In this document: piece after piece, positions 24,418 to 32,868 of the stretch
Position numbering within the stretch: position 1 is the stretch's first letter
How the letters are laid out: each line of letters opens with the position of its first letter
From: Nakamurella sp040546275
Lineage (GTDB): Bacteria; Actinomycetota; Actinomycetes; Mycobacteriales; Nakamurellaceae
DNA length: 64,000 nt
Reading direction: 5' to 3'
Assembly (NCBI RefSeq): GCF_040546275.1
Contig: NZ_JBEPNO010000012.1
Span: 1 to 64,000, forward strand
Program-made: the position numbers and the translations under genes
The notes under the pieces: generated by a model
The model's input: the letters and a program-made list of their open reading frames with translations, nothing else
What the model was told of the DNA's origin: nothing
Databases searched by the model: none

Positions 24418-25550
24418 CCGCATTCGACAAGGCCGCTGTGGCGCCGGCTGATGAGCTGACCGGTAGCAACACCGAGGCGAACACGATGACGTCCACCCCG
24501 AACGATGTGTCGAAGGTGGGGGTGTCGGCGCCGACCGTGGTGTCGGCCGCGGATGCGGCGCGGATCGCGGCGGAGCGGAAGGTGCGGGCGCGGCGGAGGT
24601 TGCTGTCGTCCTCACCGTTGTTGATGTTCGGGGTACTGATCGTGTTGTTCGCGTTTTTCACGGCGATGCACCCGGACACCTTCCCCAGTTTTGCGAATGT
24701 GAAGAACATGCTGATGGACACGGCCATCTTGATGGTGATGGCCGTCGGGGTCACGTATGTGATGATCGCGGCCGGGTTCGACCTGTCGATCGGGTCGGTG
24801 TTGGTCTTCGGGCAGGTGGTAGCGGCGAAGGTGATGTCCGGCATCGGCGGCCAGGGAGCCTGGACGATCGTCGTCGGAGTGGTGGTGTCGGTGTTGGCCG
24901 GGGTGGTGTGGGGTCTGTTCAACGGTTGGGTGATCACCAAGTTGCGGGTGCCGCCGTTGATCACCACCCTGGGGTCGCTCGGTGCGGCGTTGGGGGTGGC
25001 GTATCTGTTGACGAACGGCGCGGATGTGCGGGATGTGCCCGATGCGGCGTATTCGATTGCGACCGGCAAGTTGTTGGGGTTGTCGTGGATCGTCTGGACG
25101 GCGGTGGTCGTGGTGGTCATCGGTGGGTTGGTGTTGCATCTGACGCGGTTCGGTCGTCATACGTTTGTGATCGGTTCGAATGCGGAGGCAGCGCGGCGGT
25201 CCGGTATCAATGTGGATCGTCATCTGATCAAGTTGTATTGCATTGCGGGTGGGTTGTCGGGGTTTGCGGGCATGATGTCGTTGATCCGGTACACGACGAC
25301 GACGGTGGGTGGTCATGGTACTGATTCGTTGGTGGTGATCACCGGAGTGGCGTTGGGTGGCATCTCGTTGTTCGGTGGTATCGGTTTGATGATCGGCAGT
25401 GTGATCGGAATGTTCATCCCGACGGTGCTCAACAATGGTTTGGTGTCGACGAATGTGTCGGCGTTCTGGCAGCAGGTCGCGATTGGTTTGATTTTGATCG
25501 GTGCGGTGTATCTGGATCAGTTGAAACGATCCAGACGCGACCAACCCTAG
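24414..25550 (+). CDS. CUT2-type ABC transporter permease (RbsC/FrcC-like)
   Basis: The product is 378 residues. The ATG overlaps the ATPase stop by four bases (ATGA). A hydrophilic N-terminus of about 65 residues precedes eight to ten membrane segments. These include the family motifs GVTYVMIAAGFDLSIGSV and HTFVIGSNAEAARRSGI. It forms the homodimeric channel of a monosaccharide- or polyol-type importer. The TTG-rich codon style of the ATPase gene continues through most of it. The N-terminal extension is longer than in RbsC. Confidence 0.92.
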   Translation: MTAFDKAAVAPADELTGSNTEANTMTSTPNDVSKVGVSAPTVVSAADAARIAAERKVRARRRLLSSSPLLMFGVLIVLFAFFTAMHPDTFPSFANVKNMLMDTAILMVMAVGVTYVMIAAGFDLSIGSVLVFGQVVAAKVMSGIGGQGAWTIVVGVVVSVLAGVVWGLFNGWVITKLRVPPLITTLGSLGAALGVAYLLTNGADVRDVPDAAYSIATGKLLGLSWIVWTAVVVVVIGGLVLHLTRFGRHTFVIGSNAEAARRSGINVDRHLIKLYCIAGGLSGFAGMMSLIRYTTTTVGGHGTDSLVVITGVALGGISLFGGIGLMIGSVIGMFIPTVLNNGLVSTNVSAFWQQVAIGLILIGAVYLDQLKRSRRDQP

Positions 25551-25645
25551 ATTTCACGGCCGTCTTCTCCCAGCGTTCACCGCTCCCCCTGGGTCCTTCT
25601 CTGTCGTCTTCCCCTGATCGTGCTCCATCGCCCTTCCTGTTAATT

Positions 25646-25660
25646 CTGGACCTCGTCCAG
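25646..25660. other. Hairpin between permease and binding-protein genes
   Basis: CTGGAC-CTC-GTCCAG is a perfect six-pair stem with a three-base loop, in the 139-base gap before the binding-protein gene. There is no T tract, so it is unlikely to be a strong terminator. In ABC operons a hairpin at this place can stabilise or partly attenuate mRNA so that the binding protein is made in excess; that role is inferred. Confidence 0.45.
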
Positions 25661-25689
25661 GGCCACCTGCGAGAAAGGATCCATCCCCC

Positions 25690-26817
25690 ATGTCCAGCAA
25701 GTCCCTGCATTTCAAGAGGTCGGCACTGGTGACCGGAACGGCTATCGCCGCAGCGCTCACCCTGGCCGCTTGCGGCTCCTCCACCGCCGCGTCTTCGACG
25801 ACGTCGAGTTCCACCGCGACGTCGAGTTCCACCGCGGCGTCGAGTTCCACCGCGGCGTCGAGTTCCACCGCGGCGTCGGGTGCACCGGCGTCGTCGGCGG
25901 CGGGCGGGTTGCCGGCGTTGGCCGACAACGCCGGCGCGGGGAAGAAGATCGTCTACGTGCCGGGCCTGACGGGGGTGCCGTTCTACTCGTCGGTGTCCTG
26001 CGGGGCCGCGACAGAAGCCAAACGTCTGGGGGTCACGTTCACTACGCAGGGCGACCCGAACTTCGCGGTGGACAAGCAGACGGCGATCATCAACTCGCTG
26101 GTCGCGTCCAAGCCCGACGCGATCATGATCTCCATCACCGACCCGAAGGCGATGATCGTGCCGCTGCAGCAGGCCAAGGACGCCGGCATCAAGATCATCG
26201 GCATCGACGGCGACCTCACCGACACCTCGGTGATGGCCACCAACATCCAGTCCGACAACATCAAGGGTGGCGCGCTGGCCGCCGACCGCCTCGGTTCGGT
26301 GATGGGCGGCGCCGGGTCGGTGATCATGATCGACAACGCCACCGGATCGTTGATCTCCGGCGCCCGCAACAAGGGATTCTCCGACGAATTGGCCGCCAAG
26401 TACCCGAACATCAAGAACCTCGGCGTGCAGTACTCCGCGAACTCCGCGGACAAGGCCGCCTCCATCGTCTCGGCGGCGATCACCAACAACCCTGACCTCA
26501 AGGGCGTCTACACGATGGAAACGAACAACACGCAGGGTGCGATCACCGGGATCCGGGAAACCGGGAAGACCGGGACGGTGAAACTGGTCGGCTACGACAC
26601 GTCGGATCCGATCATCAAGGCCACCAAGGAGAAGGCCGTCGACGGCCTCGTCGTGCAGTACCCCTACGGTGAGGGCATCCTGGGCATCGACTCCGCGATC
26701 ACCCTGCTCAACGGCGGTACCGTCCCGCGGGATCAGGCCACCCCGTTCCTGATGGTCACCCCGGAGAACGTCGACACCCCGGAAGCGCAGAAGTACATCT
26801 ACAAGGTCGACTGCTGA
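25690..26817 (+). CDS. CUT2-type ABC transporter substrate-binding lipoprotein (RbsB-like)
   Basis: The product is 375 residues. A signal sequence ends in the lipobox LAACGS (Cys28). Then comes a low-complexity linker built from four 18-base repeats (25803-25874). The periplasmic-binding-protein type I domain starts near residue 80 with KKIVYVPGLTGVPFYSSV and contains DAIMISITDPKAM and GIDGDLTDTSVMATNI. It supplies the specificity of the importer encoded by the two preceding genes. Its codon usage returns to the CTG/GGC-rich norm of the window. The ligand is probably a sugar or polyol. Confidence 0.92.
   Translation: MSSKSLHFKRSALVTGTAIAAALTLAACGSSTAASSTTSSSTATSSSTAASSSTAASSSTAASGAPASSAAGGLPALADNAGAGKKIVYVPGLTGVPFYSSVSCGAATEAKRLGVTFTTQGDPNFAVDKQTAIINSLVASKPDAIMISITDPKAMIVPLQQAKDAGIKIIGIDGDLTDTSVMATNIQSDNIKGGALAADRLGSVMGGAGSVIMIDNATGSLISGARNKGFSDELAAKYPNIKNLGVQYSANSADKAASIVSAAITNNPDLKGVYTMETNNTQGAITGIRETGKTGTVKLVGYDTSDPIIKATKEKAVDGLVVQYPYGEGILGIDSAITLLNGGTVPRDQATPFLMVTPENVDTPEAQKYIYKVDC
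25803..25874 (+). repeat. Four 18-base in-frame tandem repeats (Ser/Thr/Ala linker)
   Basis: The unit GTCGAGTTCCACCGCGGC is repeated at 25803, 25821, 25839 and 25857; the first copy has a single difference. It encodes the spacer between the lipidated cysteine and the ligand-binding domain. Copy number could vary by slippage without breaking the frame. Confidence 0.85.
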
Positions 26818-26921
26818 TTCCGGCAATCGAACCGAGGATCGTAGTGAGACCGAGGGTCTGAAGAAGTGAGACACCGCACCAGGAGCTCGTCACCGCACCC
26901 AGACTGCCGATGAAGGACACC

Positions 26922-28187
26922 ATGTCAGACCAGGACAGCACCACCGCCACGACGACCGCCTCGGGATTCAGCACGCCGTCGAAGACGGCGACCAACGGGT
27001 CGGCGGTCACCCCGGTCCAGAGCCCGCCTGCCGTCCGCGGCACCGCTCCGATGTCGGCACTGGCGACGCCGGGGTCCCCGCACGCCCGGTTCATGCCGCC
27101 GGACTTCAGCATCTCGATGCGAAGTGGTTACGGCACCGTCTATCCCGGCCACCAGCCTGGTGAGCGCCGCCAGCCGATGCGCGGTTTCGAGGAGACCTAC
27201 GTCGACATCGTCGACTACATCCTGCGCGACACCTCCCGCATCTGGGACGACCAGGACGTCGGTTACATCTACGACACGTATGCCCCCGGCTGCCGGGTGT
27301 ACGACGACAACGGCATGAAGTACGGCGTCGAACGGGTCGTTCAGGAGACGATGCAGGCGATCAACACGTTCCCCGAGACGAGACACTATGCCGACGATGT
27401 GATCTGGGCCGGCGACGAGGACCAGGGCTTCGCCACGTCGCATCGCGCGATCAACGTCGGCTACCACACCGGCCCATGGCGATGGGGCCCACCTACCGGG
27501 AAGAAGATCAACCTCTGGGTGATCGCCAACTGCGTGACCCGGGACAACGCCATCTTCGAGGAATGGGTGCTCTACAACGCCGGTGCCCGGCTCTCGCAGG
27601 TGGGCATCAACCTCGTGGAGGCGGCCCGCACGCTGGGCAACGAGAAGCCCGCCGTGCCGCTCACCGAGTTCCAGGCCACCGAGGTCGAACGGATCGTCGG
27701 CGGACAGGTGCCGACGCCATACCCGAAAGACGACTCCGGCCGCAGTACATTCAATGTCGACTACGAGGTGCGCGCGCTGTTCCACGACGTCTTCAACCGT
27801 AAGAACCTCGCCGCCATCGACAAGGCCTACGCCCAGAACGTCCGCTGGAACGGCCCGACCAACCGCACCGGCTACGGCCGCAGCGAGGTGAAAGCTTTTG
27901 CCCGCTCGTTGATGTCGACCTTCCCGGACCTCGGGCTGCAGGTCGACGAGATCTACTGGATGGGCAACGACGTCGACGGATACTCGGTCTCGGTCCGCTG
28001 GAGCGCATCGGGCACCCATCGCGGGTATGGCCTCTACGGCAAGCCGACCGATCGACGAGTCTTCATGTGGGGGCTCAACCAGCTCTACTACCAGGCCGGC
28101 CGGATTGTCGAGGACTGGACGCTCTTCAACGAGATGGAAGTGATGTCGCAGATCCTCAGGGACGAGCCGACGGATCTCCTGGCCTGA
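26922..28187 (+). CDS. Double-domain NTF2/SnoaL-like protein
   Basis: The product is 421 residues. The ATG at 26922 is preferred over 26910 because GAAGGA at 26912-26917 serves as its ribosome binding site. After a Ser/Thr-rich tail of about 45 residues, two related alpha+beta cone (SnoaL-like) domains follow, at about 75-220 and 275-415. Shared patterns are YAPGCRVYDDNG / YAQNVRWNGPTNRTG and EEWVLYNA / EDWTLFNE. No catalytic mechanism can be named: the fold serves isomerases, dehydratases, cyclases and lyases. It sits 104 bases after the importer's binding protein, so it probably acts on the imported compound. Confidence 0.72.
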   Translation: MSDQDSTTATTTASGFSTPSKTATNGSAVTPVQSPPAVRGTAPMSALATPGSPHARFMPPDFSISMRSGYGTVYPGHQPGERRQPMRGFEETYVDIVDYILRDTSRIWDDQDVGYIYDTYAPGCRVYDDNGMKYGVERVVQETMQAINTFPETRHYADDVIWAGDEDQGFATSHRAINVGYHTGPWRWGPPTGKKINLWVIANCVTRDNAIFEEWVLYNAGARLSQVGINLVEAARTLGNEKPAVPLTEFQATEVERIVGGQVPTPYPKDDSGRSTFNVDYEVRALFHDVFNRKNLAAIDKAYAQNVRWNGPTNRTGYGRSEVKAFARSLMSTFPDLGLQVDEIYWMGNDVDGYSVSVRWSASGTHRGYGLYGKPTDRRVFMWGLNQLYYQAGRIVEDWTLFNEMEVMSQILRDEPTDLLA

Positions 28188-28218
28188 CCGCGGCGCACGC
28201 GTCGACCCCTCCTGCCGT

Positions 28219-28249
28219 TTGACGCGACCGACGGTCGATTGCCTAGGGT
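28219..28249 (+). promoter_or_regulatory. Putative promoter with palindromic operator before the Gfo/Idh-ThuA operon
   Basis: TTGACG (28219-28224) and TAGGGT (28244-28249) are separated by 19 bases, slightly long for a sigma-A promoter. Between them lies CGACC-GAC-GGTCG (28225-28237), an inverted repeat placed as an operator would be. It lies 43 bases before the ATG of the next gene and is the first likely transcription start after the NTF2-like gene. Confidence 0.5.
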
Positions 28250-28291
28250 GGGGCCGAGAGTTCTTCGTCGTCCTGAAAGGAACAACGCGGT

Positions 28292-29392
28292 ATGTCGTCA
28301 TCGTCGTCAACGTCGGATCGTCTGCGGGTGGGGGTGGTCGGTCTCGGGTGGGCCGGGCAGCAGCACCTGGACGCCTACCAAGCCATCGACGGGGTCGAGG
28401 TGATCGGCCTGGCCGGCAAGGAGACACAACTGCTGGCCGATCTGGGCGAACGGCATGCGGTGCCTGGCCTCTTCGAGGGCTGGGAGGAGCTCCTCGCTCT
28501 TCCCGATCTCGACGCGGTCAGCGTGGCGGTGCCGACGTTCCTGCACGCACCCATCACCATCGCAGCGCTCGAGCGCGGCCTGCACGTGCTGAGCGAGAAG
28601 CCGATCGCCCGTGACGCCGCCGAGGGCCGGAAGATGGTCGAGGCGGCCAGGAAAGCCGGCCGGGTGCTCGATGTCGCGTTCAACCACCGACGCCGCGAAG
28701 ACATCGGCAAGCTCAAGGAGATCATCGTCTCCGGCGAGCTCGGGCGGCCGTACTACGCGAAGGCGTCCTGGCTGCGACGATCGGGTATCCCTGGTCTCGG
28801 CAGCTGGTTCACCAGCCGTGAACTTGCCGGCGGCGGCCCGCTGGCCGACATCGGCGTTCACGTACTGGACTACGCCCTCTACCTCCTCGGCGAACCGAAA
28901 GTCGTTGCGGTGTCGGCAGTCACCTATTCCGAACTTGGCCCGAGGGGCCGGGGTGGTTCCGGACGGGCCACCGCAGATACCTCGAAATCGAAGTTCGAGG
29001 TCGAGGACTTCGCATCGGCCTTCCTGCGGCTCGAGGGCGGTGCCACATTGCTGATCGAGGCCGGCTGGGCCAGCTACCGTGCCCCGGAGGATCTGATCGA
29101 TTTCACCGTCTACGGCACCGATGGCGGTGCCGAGCTGCGGGTGGACGCGACCACCGCCGGATCTGGGGGCACCGTCAAGGTGTTCACCGAAGCCAACGGC
29201 GAGAACACCGACCGCGTGGTGGACGGGGGACCGGGCCGCGCGCATCGTCAGGTCGTCGAGGAGTTCGTCGAAGTGGTCAGGGGAGATCCTGCCGGTTGGT
29301 CGGCCCACGACGGATCCCTGGCGCTGAGCCGGGCCGAGATCATCGACGCAGCCTATCTTTCAGCAAAGACGAACAAGGAGGTCCAGCTGTGA
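28292..29392 (+). CDS. Gfo/Idh/MocA-family oxidoreductase
   Basis: The product is 366 residues. The Rossmann motif VGVVGLGWAGQQH, the catalytic-Lys motif LSEKPIARD and the C-domain helix GGGPLADIGVHVLDYALYLL are all present. A GAAAGGA tract about 10 bases upstream is the ribosome binding site. The ThuA-like gene begins inside its stop codon. This pairing is common: Gfo/Idh and ThuA-like proteins occur together in disaccharide and glycoside oxidation pathways through 3-keto sugars. The substrate here is not known. Confidence 0.9.
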   Translation: MSSSSSTSDRLRVGVVGLGWAGQQHLDAYQAIDGVEVIGLAGKETQLLADLGERHAVPGLFEGWEELLALPDLDAVSVAVPTFLHAPITIAALERGLHVLSEKPIARDAAEGRKMVEAARKAGRVLDVAFNHRRREDIGKLKEIIVSGELGRPYYAKASWLRRSGIPGLGSWFTSRELAGGGPLADIGVHVLDYALYLLGEPKVVAVSAVTYSELGPRGRGGSGRATADTSKSKFEVEDFASAFLRLEGGATLLIEAGWASYRAPEDLIDFTVYGTDGGAELRVDATTAGSGGTVKVFTEANGENTDRVVDGGPGRAHRQVVEEFVEVVRGDPAGWSAHDGSLALSRAEIIDAAYLSAKTNKEVQL

Positions 29393-30135
29393 GCCAGCCC
29401 TTGCGCATCACCGTGTGGAACGAGGGTGTTCACGAGTCGAACGGGGCGCCGGCAAGCATGGCCACCGACTATCCGGACGGCATGCACGGCGCCATCGCGG
29501 CCGGATTGGCCGGGCTGATCCCGGACGCGCAGATCCGGACAGCGGTGCTCGCGGACCCCGAACACGGGCTCACCGAGGAGATCCTGGCCTCGACGGATGT
29601 GCTGCTGTGGTGGGGGCACATCGCGCACGGGCAGGTGTCCGACGAGGTCGTCGAGCGGGTGAAGCAGCACGTGCTGGGCGGCATGGGTCTACTCGTCCTA
29701 CATTCGGGCCACTTCTCCAAGATCTTCATCAGCCTGATGGGCACCACCTGTTCGCTGCTGTGGCGCAACGAGGGGGAGCGCGAACTCGTCTGGACGGTCA
29801 ACCCGACACATCCGATCGCGCAGGGCATCCCGCAGCCGCTGGTGATCCCGCACCAGGAGATGTACGGCGAATTCTTCGACATCCCGGACCCCGACGACCT
29901 GGTCTTCATCTCCTCGTTCACCGGTGGCGAGGTCTTCCGGTCTGGGGTGACGTTCCACCGCGGACGCGGACGGATCTTCTACTTCTCGCCCGGCGACCAG
30001 GAGTACCCGGTCTACCAGCAGCCCGCGATCCACCAGGTGCTGGCGAACGGCGTGCGCTGGGCCGCCCAGCCCGACGTCCCCCGCGTCGCACCGTCCGTCG
30101 GTCACCCCGATCGTGAATGGTTCGCCCGATCCTGA
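29389..30135 (+). CDS. ThuA-like domain protein (trehalose utilisation family)
   Basis: The product is 248 residues from GTG 29389, which overlaps the previous stop (GTGA) and has a perfect AAGGAGG at 29375-29381. The class I glutamine-amidotransferase-like fold of the ThuA family is seen in ITVWNEGVHE, DVLLWWGHIAHG, LLVLHSGHFSKIF and RIFYFSPGDQEYPVY. In rhizobia ThuA works with the Gfo/Idh enzyme ThuB on trehalose-type disaccharides through 3-keto sugars. The tight coupling here supports a comparable partnership, but the sugar is unproven. Confidence 0.87.
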   Translation: MSQPLRITVWNEGVHESNGAPASMATDYPDGMHGAIAAGLAGLIPDAQIRTAVLADPEHGLTEEILASTDVLLWWGHIAHGQVSDEVVERVKQHVLGGMGLLVLHSGHFSKIFISLMGTTCSLLWRNEGERELVWTVNPTHPIAQGIPQPLVIPHQEMYGEFFDIPDPDDLVFISSFTGGEVFRSGVTFHRGRGRIFYFSPGDQEYPVYQQPAIHQVLANGVRWAAQPDVPRVAPSVGHPDREWFARS

Positions 30136-30246
30136 CGGATCTGGACCGGAGGCGCCGGACATCGAGCTCGACGGGCCATGAGATGGTTGCTCAGGCTCAC
30201 TACCTGGGAGCCGCCGATCTGATCGAGCGGAACGAGGAAACCCTCC

Positions 30247-31350
30247 ATGTGCCCTGAGCCAGTGCGGGCTCCGTCGTCGTCGGTGATCCCGGACGGTATG
30301 GAGGTCACCGGGCAGCTCCAGTACGACGCCTGGTGGTCCAAGGGCTGGCCGCCCGTCGAGCAGGTGCGTCCTGACGTGTGGTCCGTCCCGGTCCCGGTGC
30401 CGGACAACCCGATCCGCTACACCCTGTGCTACCTGCTGTTCGGCGACGACGGTTTGGTCGTCGTCGATCCGGGCTGGGACACCGAACCCGGTTGGGCCGC
30501 GCTGGAAGCGGGCCTGGCCGCGGCCGGTGCGTCGGTCGAGGCCGTCACCGGGATCGCGATCACCCACGTCCATCCCGATCACCACGGGATGAGCGCCCGC
30601 CTGGCGCAGGCGAGCGGCGCGTGGATCGCCATGCACCGGGCCGAGCGGAACTCGTTGCCGCGTCACGCCTATCCGATGGGTACGGTGGCGGACAGCGATC
30701 GGCGGTGGGTCACGCAGCAGGGCGTCTCGCCGGAGGTGGGTGCCGAGTTGATGATGTCCGACAGCGGGCTCGAGACGTTTCGGACGATGGCCGAGCCAGG
30801 TGTCCTCCTCGAGGACGGTGATCGATTGCCGCTGGCCGGCCGGGCGATCCGCGTGATCTGGACGGCGGGACACACTCCGGGCCACCTCTGCTTCCACGAC
30901 GAGGACAACGACGTGCTGCTGACCGGTGACCACGTCCTGCCGCGGATCAGCCCCAACGTCGGACTGCAGCCGCACACCGCCGCGCCGCCGTTGCAGCCCT
31001 ACCTGGACTCGCTCCGCCGCATCGCGAACCTGGACAGCGCCGAGGTCCTTCCCGCCCATGAATGGCGGTTCCGCGGCCTTGACACGCGGATCACGCAACT
31101 GCTCGGGCATCATCAAGAACGGTGCGACGAGATCCTCGCCGTCGTCGGTGATCTGGGGCCGTCCAGCGCCTGGCAGGTGACGGAGAAGCTGACCTGGTCA
31201 CGCGGATGGGCTGCCGTGCGTGGCTTCCAACGCCGCGCCGCCCTGGCCGAGACCATCGCGCACCTGTCCTACCTGGTCGAACAGGGACGACTTGCGAGGT
31301 CCACCAACGGATCCGACGACAGCGTCATCGAGTACTCCCTCGTGGCCTGA
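30247..31350 (+). CDS. MBL-fold metallo-hydrolase
   Basis: The product is 367 residues. The beta-lactamase-fold metal motif HVHPDHH supplies His107, His109, Asp111 and His112. Further ligands are in TAGHTPGHLCFH and GDHVL. A C-terminal winged-helix-like part (WQVTEKLTWSRGWAAVRGF) resembles LACTB2-type hydrolases, which cleave thioesters, lactones or RNA ends. It lies 111 bases after the ThuA-like gene and before a CoA-transferase pair on the other strand. Thioester or lactone hydrolysis is the likely chemistry; the substrate is open. Confidence 0.87.
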   Translation: MCPEPVRAPSSSVIPDGMEVTGQLQYDAWWSKGWPPVEQVRPDVWSVPVPVPDNPIRYTLCYLLFGDDGLVVVDPGWDTEPGWAALEAGLAAAGASVEAVTGIAITHVHPDHHGMSARLAQASGAWIAMHRAERNSLPRHAYPMGTVADSDRRWVTQQGVSPEVGAELMMSDSGLETFRTMAEPGVLLEDGDRLPLAGRAIRVIWTAGHTPGHLCFHDEDNDVLLTGDHVLPRISPNVGLQPHTAAPPLQPYLDSLRRIANLDSAEVLPAHEWRFRGLDTRITQLLGHHQERCDEILAVVGDLGPSSAWQVTEKLTWSRGWAAVRGFQRRAALAETIAHLSYLVEQGRLARSTNGSDDSVIEYSLVA

Positions 31351-31379
31351 CCGGTCGTCGCCCAGTGCTTCATCGACGG

Positions 31380-32027
31380 TCAGCCACTGATCGACTCGGG
31401 CACCGCCACCGGTGCGCCGGTGGCGGCGACGACGGTTTCCACGTCGACGCCGGGCGCGAGTTCCACCAGTTCGAAGTAATCGCCCCTGGTGTCCAGGACG
31501 CAGAGGTCGGTGATCACCCGATCGACGACGGCGCTGCCGGTCAGCGGAAGATCGCACACCGTCAGGAGTTTCGGCGCTCCGCCCTTGGCGACGTGGTCCA
31601 TCAGCACGATCACCTTCTTGGCGCCGTGCACCAGGTCCATGGCACCGCCCATGCCCTTGACCATCTTCCCCGGGATCATCCAGTTGGCCAGGTCGCCTGA
31701 CGTCGACACCTGCATACCGCCCAGGACGGCGACGTCGATGTGTCCGCCCCTGATCATCGCGAAGCTGGTCGCAGAATCGAAGTAGGAGGCACCGGGGAGC
31801 ACCGTGACGGTCTCCTTGCCGGCGTTGATCAGATCCGGGTCCACGTCCTCGTCATAGGGGTACGGACCGACTCCGAGAATGCCGTTCTCGGAGTGGAGGT
31901 TGAGCTCGACCCCCGGCGGGAGATGGTTCGGGATCAGCGTGGGCAGACCGATGCCGAGGTTGACGTACAGGCCGTCGCCCAGTTCCTCCGCCGCACGTGC
32001 GGCCATTTCTTCGTGGTTCCAGGACAT
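31380..32027 (-). CDS. scoB: 3-oxoacid CoA-transferase subunit B
   Basis: The product is 215 residues. It matches the beta subunit of succinyl-CoA:3-oxoacid CoA-transferases. The catalytic glutamate is in LHSENGILG near residue 50, and GGAMDLVHGAKKVIV and PLTGSAVVDRVITDL are family motifs. Its ATG shares one base with the stop of subunit A (TGATG), giving a 1:1 coupled pair. The enzyme moves CoA from a donor such as succinyl-CoA to a 3-oxo acid. In this cluster it could activate a ring- or sugar-derived keto acid; that is inference. Confidence 0.9.
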   Translation of the reverse strand: MSWNHEEMAARAAEELGDGLYVNLGIGLPTLIPNHLPPGVELNLHSENGILGVGPYPYDEDVDPDLINAGKETVTVLPGASYFDSATSFAMIRGGHIDVAVLGGMQVSTSGDLANWMIPGKMVKGMGGAMDLVHGAKKVIVLMDHVAKGGAPKLLTVCDLPLTGSAVVDRVITDLCVLDTRGDYFELVELAPGVDVETVVAATGAPVAVPESISG

Positions 32028-32830
32028 CAGGACTCCTGCTCGTTCGCGGCGCCGGTACCGGGCGGGCCGGCCGGTCTGGTTCGAATGGTGCGCTTCTCGA
32101 TCCGCTTGGTATGGGCCTCTTCCGGATCAAGGGCGACCACCCGCTGCACGAAGATGCCGGGGAGGTGCACGTCGTCGGGATCGATGGACCCGACCGGGAC
32201 GATCTTCTCCGCCTCGAGGATGGTGATGCCGCCCGCCATCGCGACAGGCACGTTGAAGTTGCGGGCCGCAGCATGGAATCGGGCGTTCCCGGCGGCATCG
32301 GCGACCGCGGCCCGCACCAGCGCGATATCGGTGGTGATGCCCTCCTCCAGCACCATCGACCGGCCACCGAAGTCTCTGACCTCCTTGGGTTCCGACTCCT
32401 CCGCGATGGTGCCGTCGGGGTGATAGCGCCACGGCAGGCCGCCATCGGATACCTGCGTCCCGACCCCGGTGGGGGTGTAGAAACCGCCGATGCCGGACCC
32501 GCCGGCACGCAGCCGCTCCGCGAGCGTGCCCTGCGGGGTCAGCTCGACGTGCAGTTCACCGGAGAGGTACTGGCGGGCGAATTCCCTGTTCTCGCCGACG
32601 TACGAGGCGACCACGCGATCGATGCGGTGCGCCTCCAGCAGCAGGCCGAGGCCGGCCCCGTCGACACCGCAGTTGTTCGACACCACCGTCAGATTCTTGG
32701 CGCCCTGCTCGAGCAGCGCGCTGATCAGGATCCAGGGAATGCCGGACAGCCCGAATCCACCGACCGCCAGACTGGCCCCGTCGCGTACGTCGGCCATCGC
32801 TTCGGCCGCGTTGGCCACGATTTTGTTCAT
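32027..32830 (-). CDS. scoA: 3-oxoacid CoA-transferase subunit A
   Basis: The product is 267 residues. The glycine-rich GGFGLSGIP near residue 24 and the motifs VSNNCGVDGAGLGLLL and GGFYTPTGVGT identify the alpha subunit of a family I CoA-transferase. It is the first gene of a two-gene operon transcribed leftwards. A perfect dyad, GCTACC-N6-GGTAGC, lies 21-38 bases upstream of its ATG and may be the operator. The C-terminus carries about 25 extra residues rich in basic and small amino acids. Confidence 0.9.
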   Translation of the reverse strand: MNKIVANAAEAMADVRDGASLAVGGFGLSGIPWILISALLEQGAKNLTVVSNNCGVDGAGLGLLLEAHRIDRVVASYVGENREFARQYLSGELHVELTPQGTLAERLRAGGSGIGGFYTPTGVGTQVSDGGLPWRYHPDGTIAEESEPKEVRDFGGRSMVLEEGITTDIALVRAAVADAAGNARFHAAARNFNVPVAMAGGITILEAEKIVPVGSIDPDDVHLPGIFVQRVVALDPEEAHTKRIEKRTIRTRPAGPPGTGAANEQES

Positions 32831-32850
32831 CGCTGGGGATCCTGCTCTCT

Positions 32851-32868
32851 GCTACCGGCGCTGGTAGC
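32851..32868. promoter_or_regulatory. Perfect inverted repeat upstream of the CoA-transferase operon
   Basis: GCTACC-GGCGCT-GGTAGC is an 18-base perfect dyad ending 21 bases before the scoA start on the minus strand. Its place in the 5' region of a catabolic operon suggests a repressor or activator site (for example of IclR or TetR type). The same bases could also form an mRNA hairpin, and there is no regulator gene directly beside it. Confidence 0.45.
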
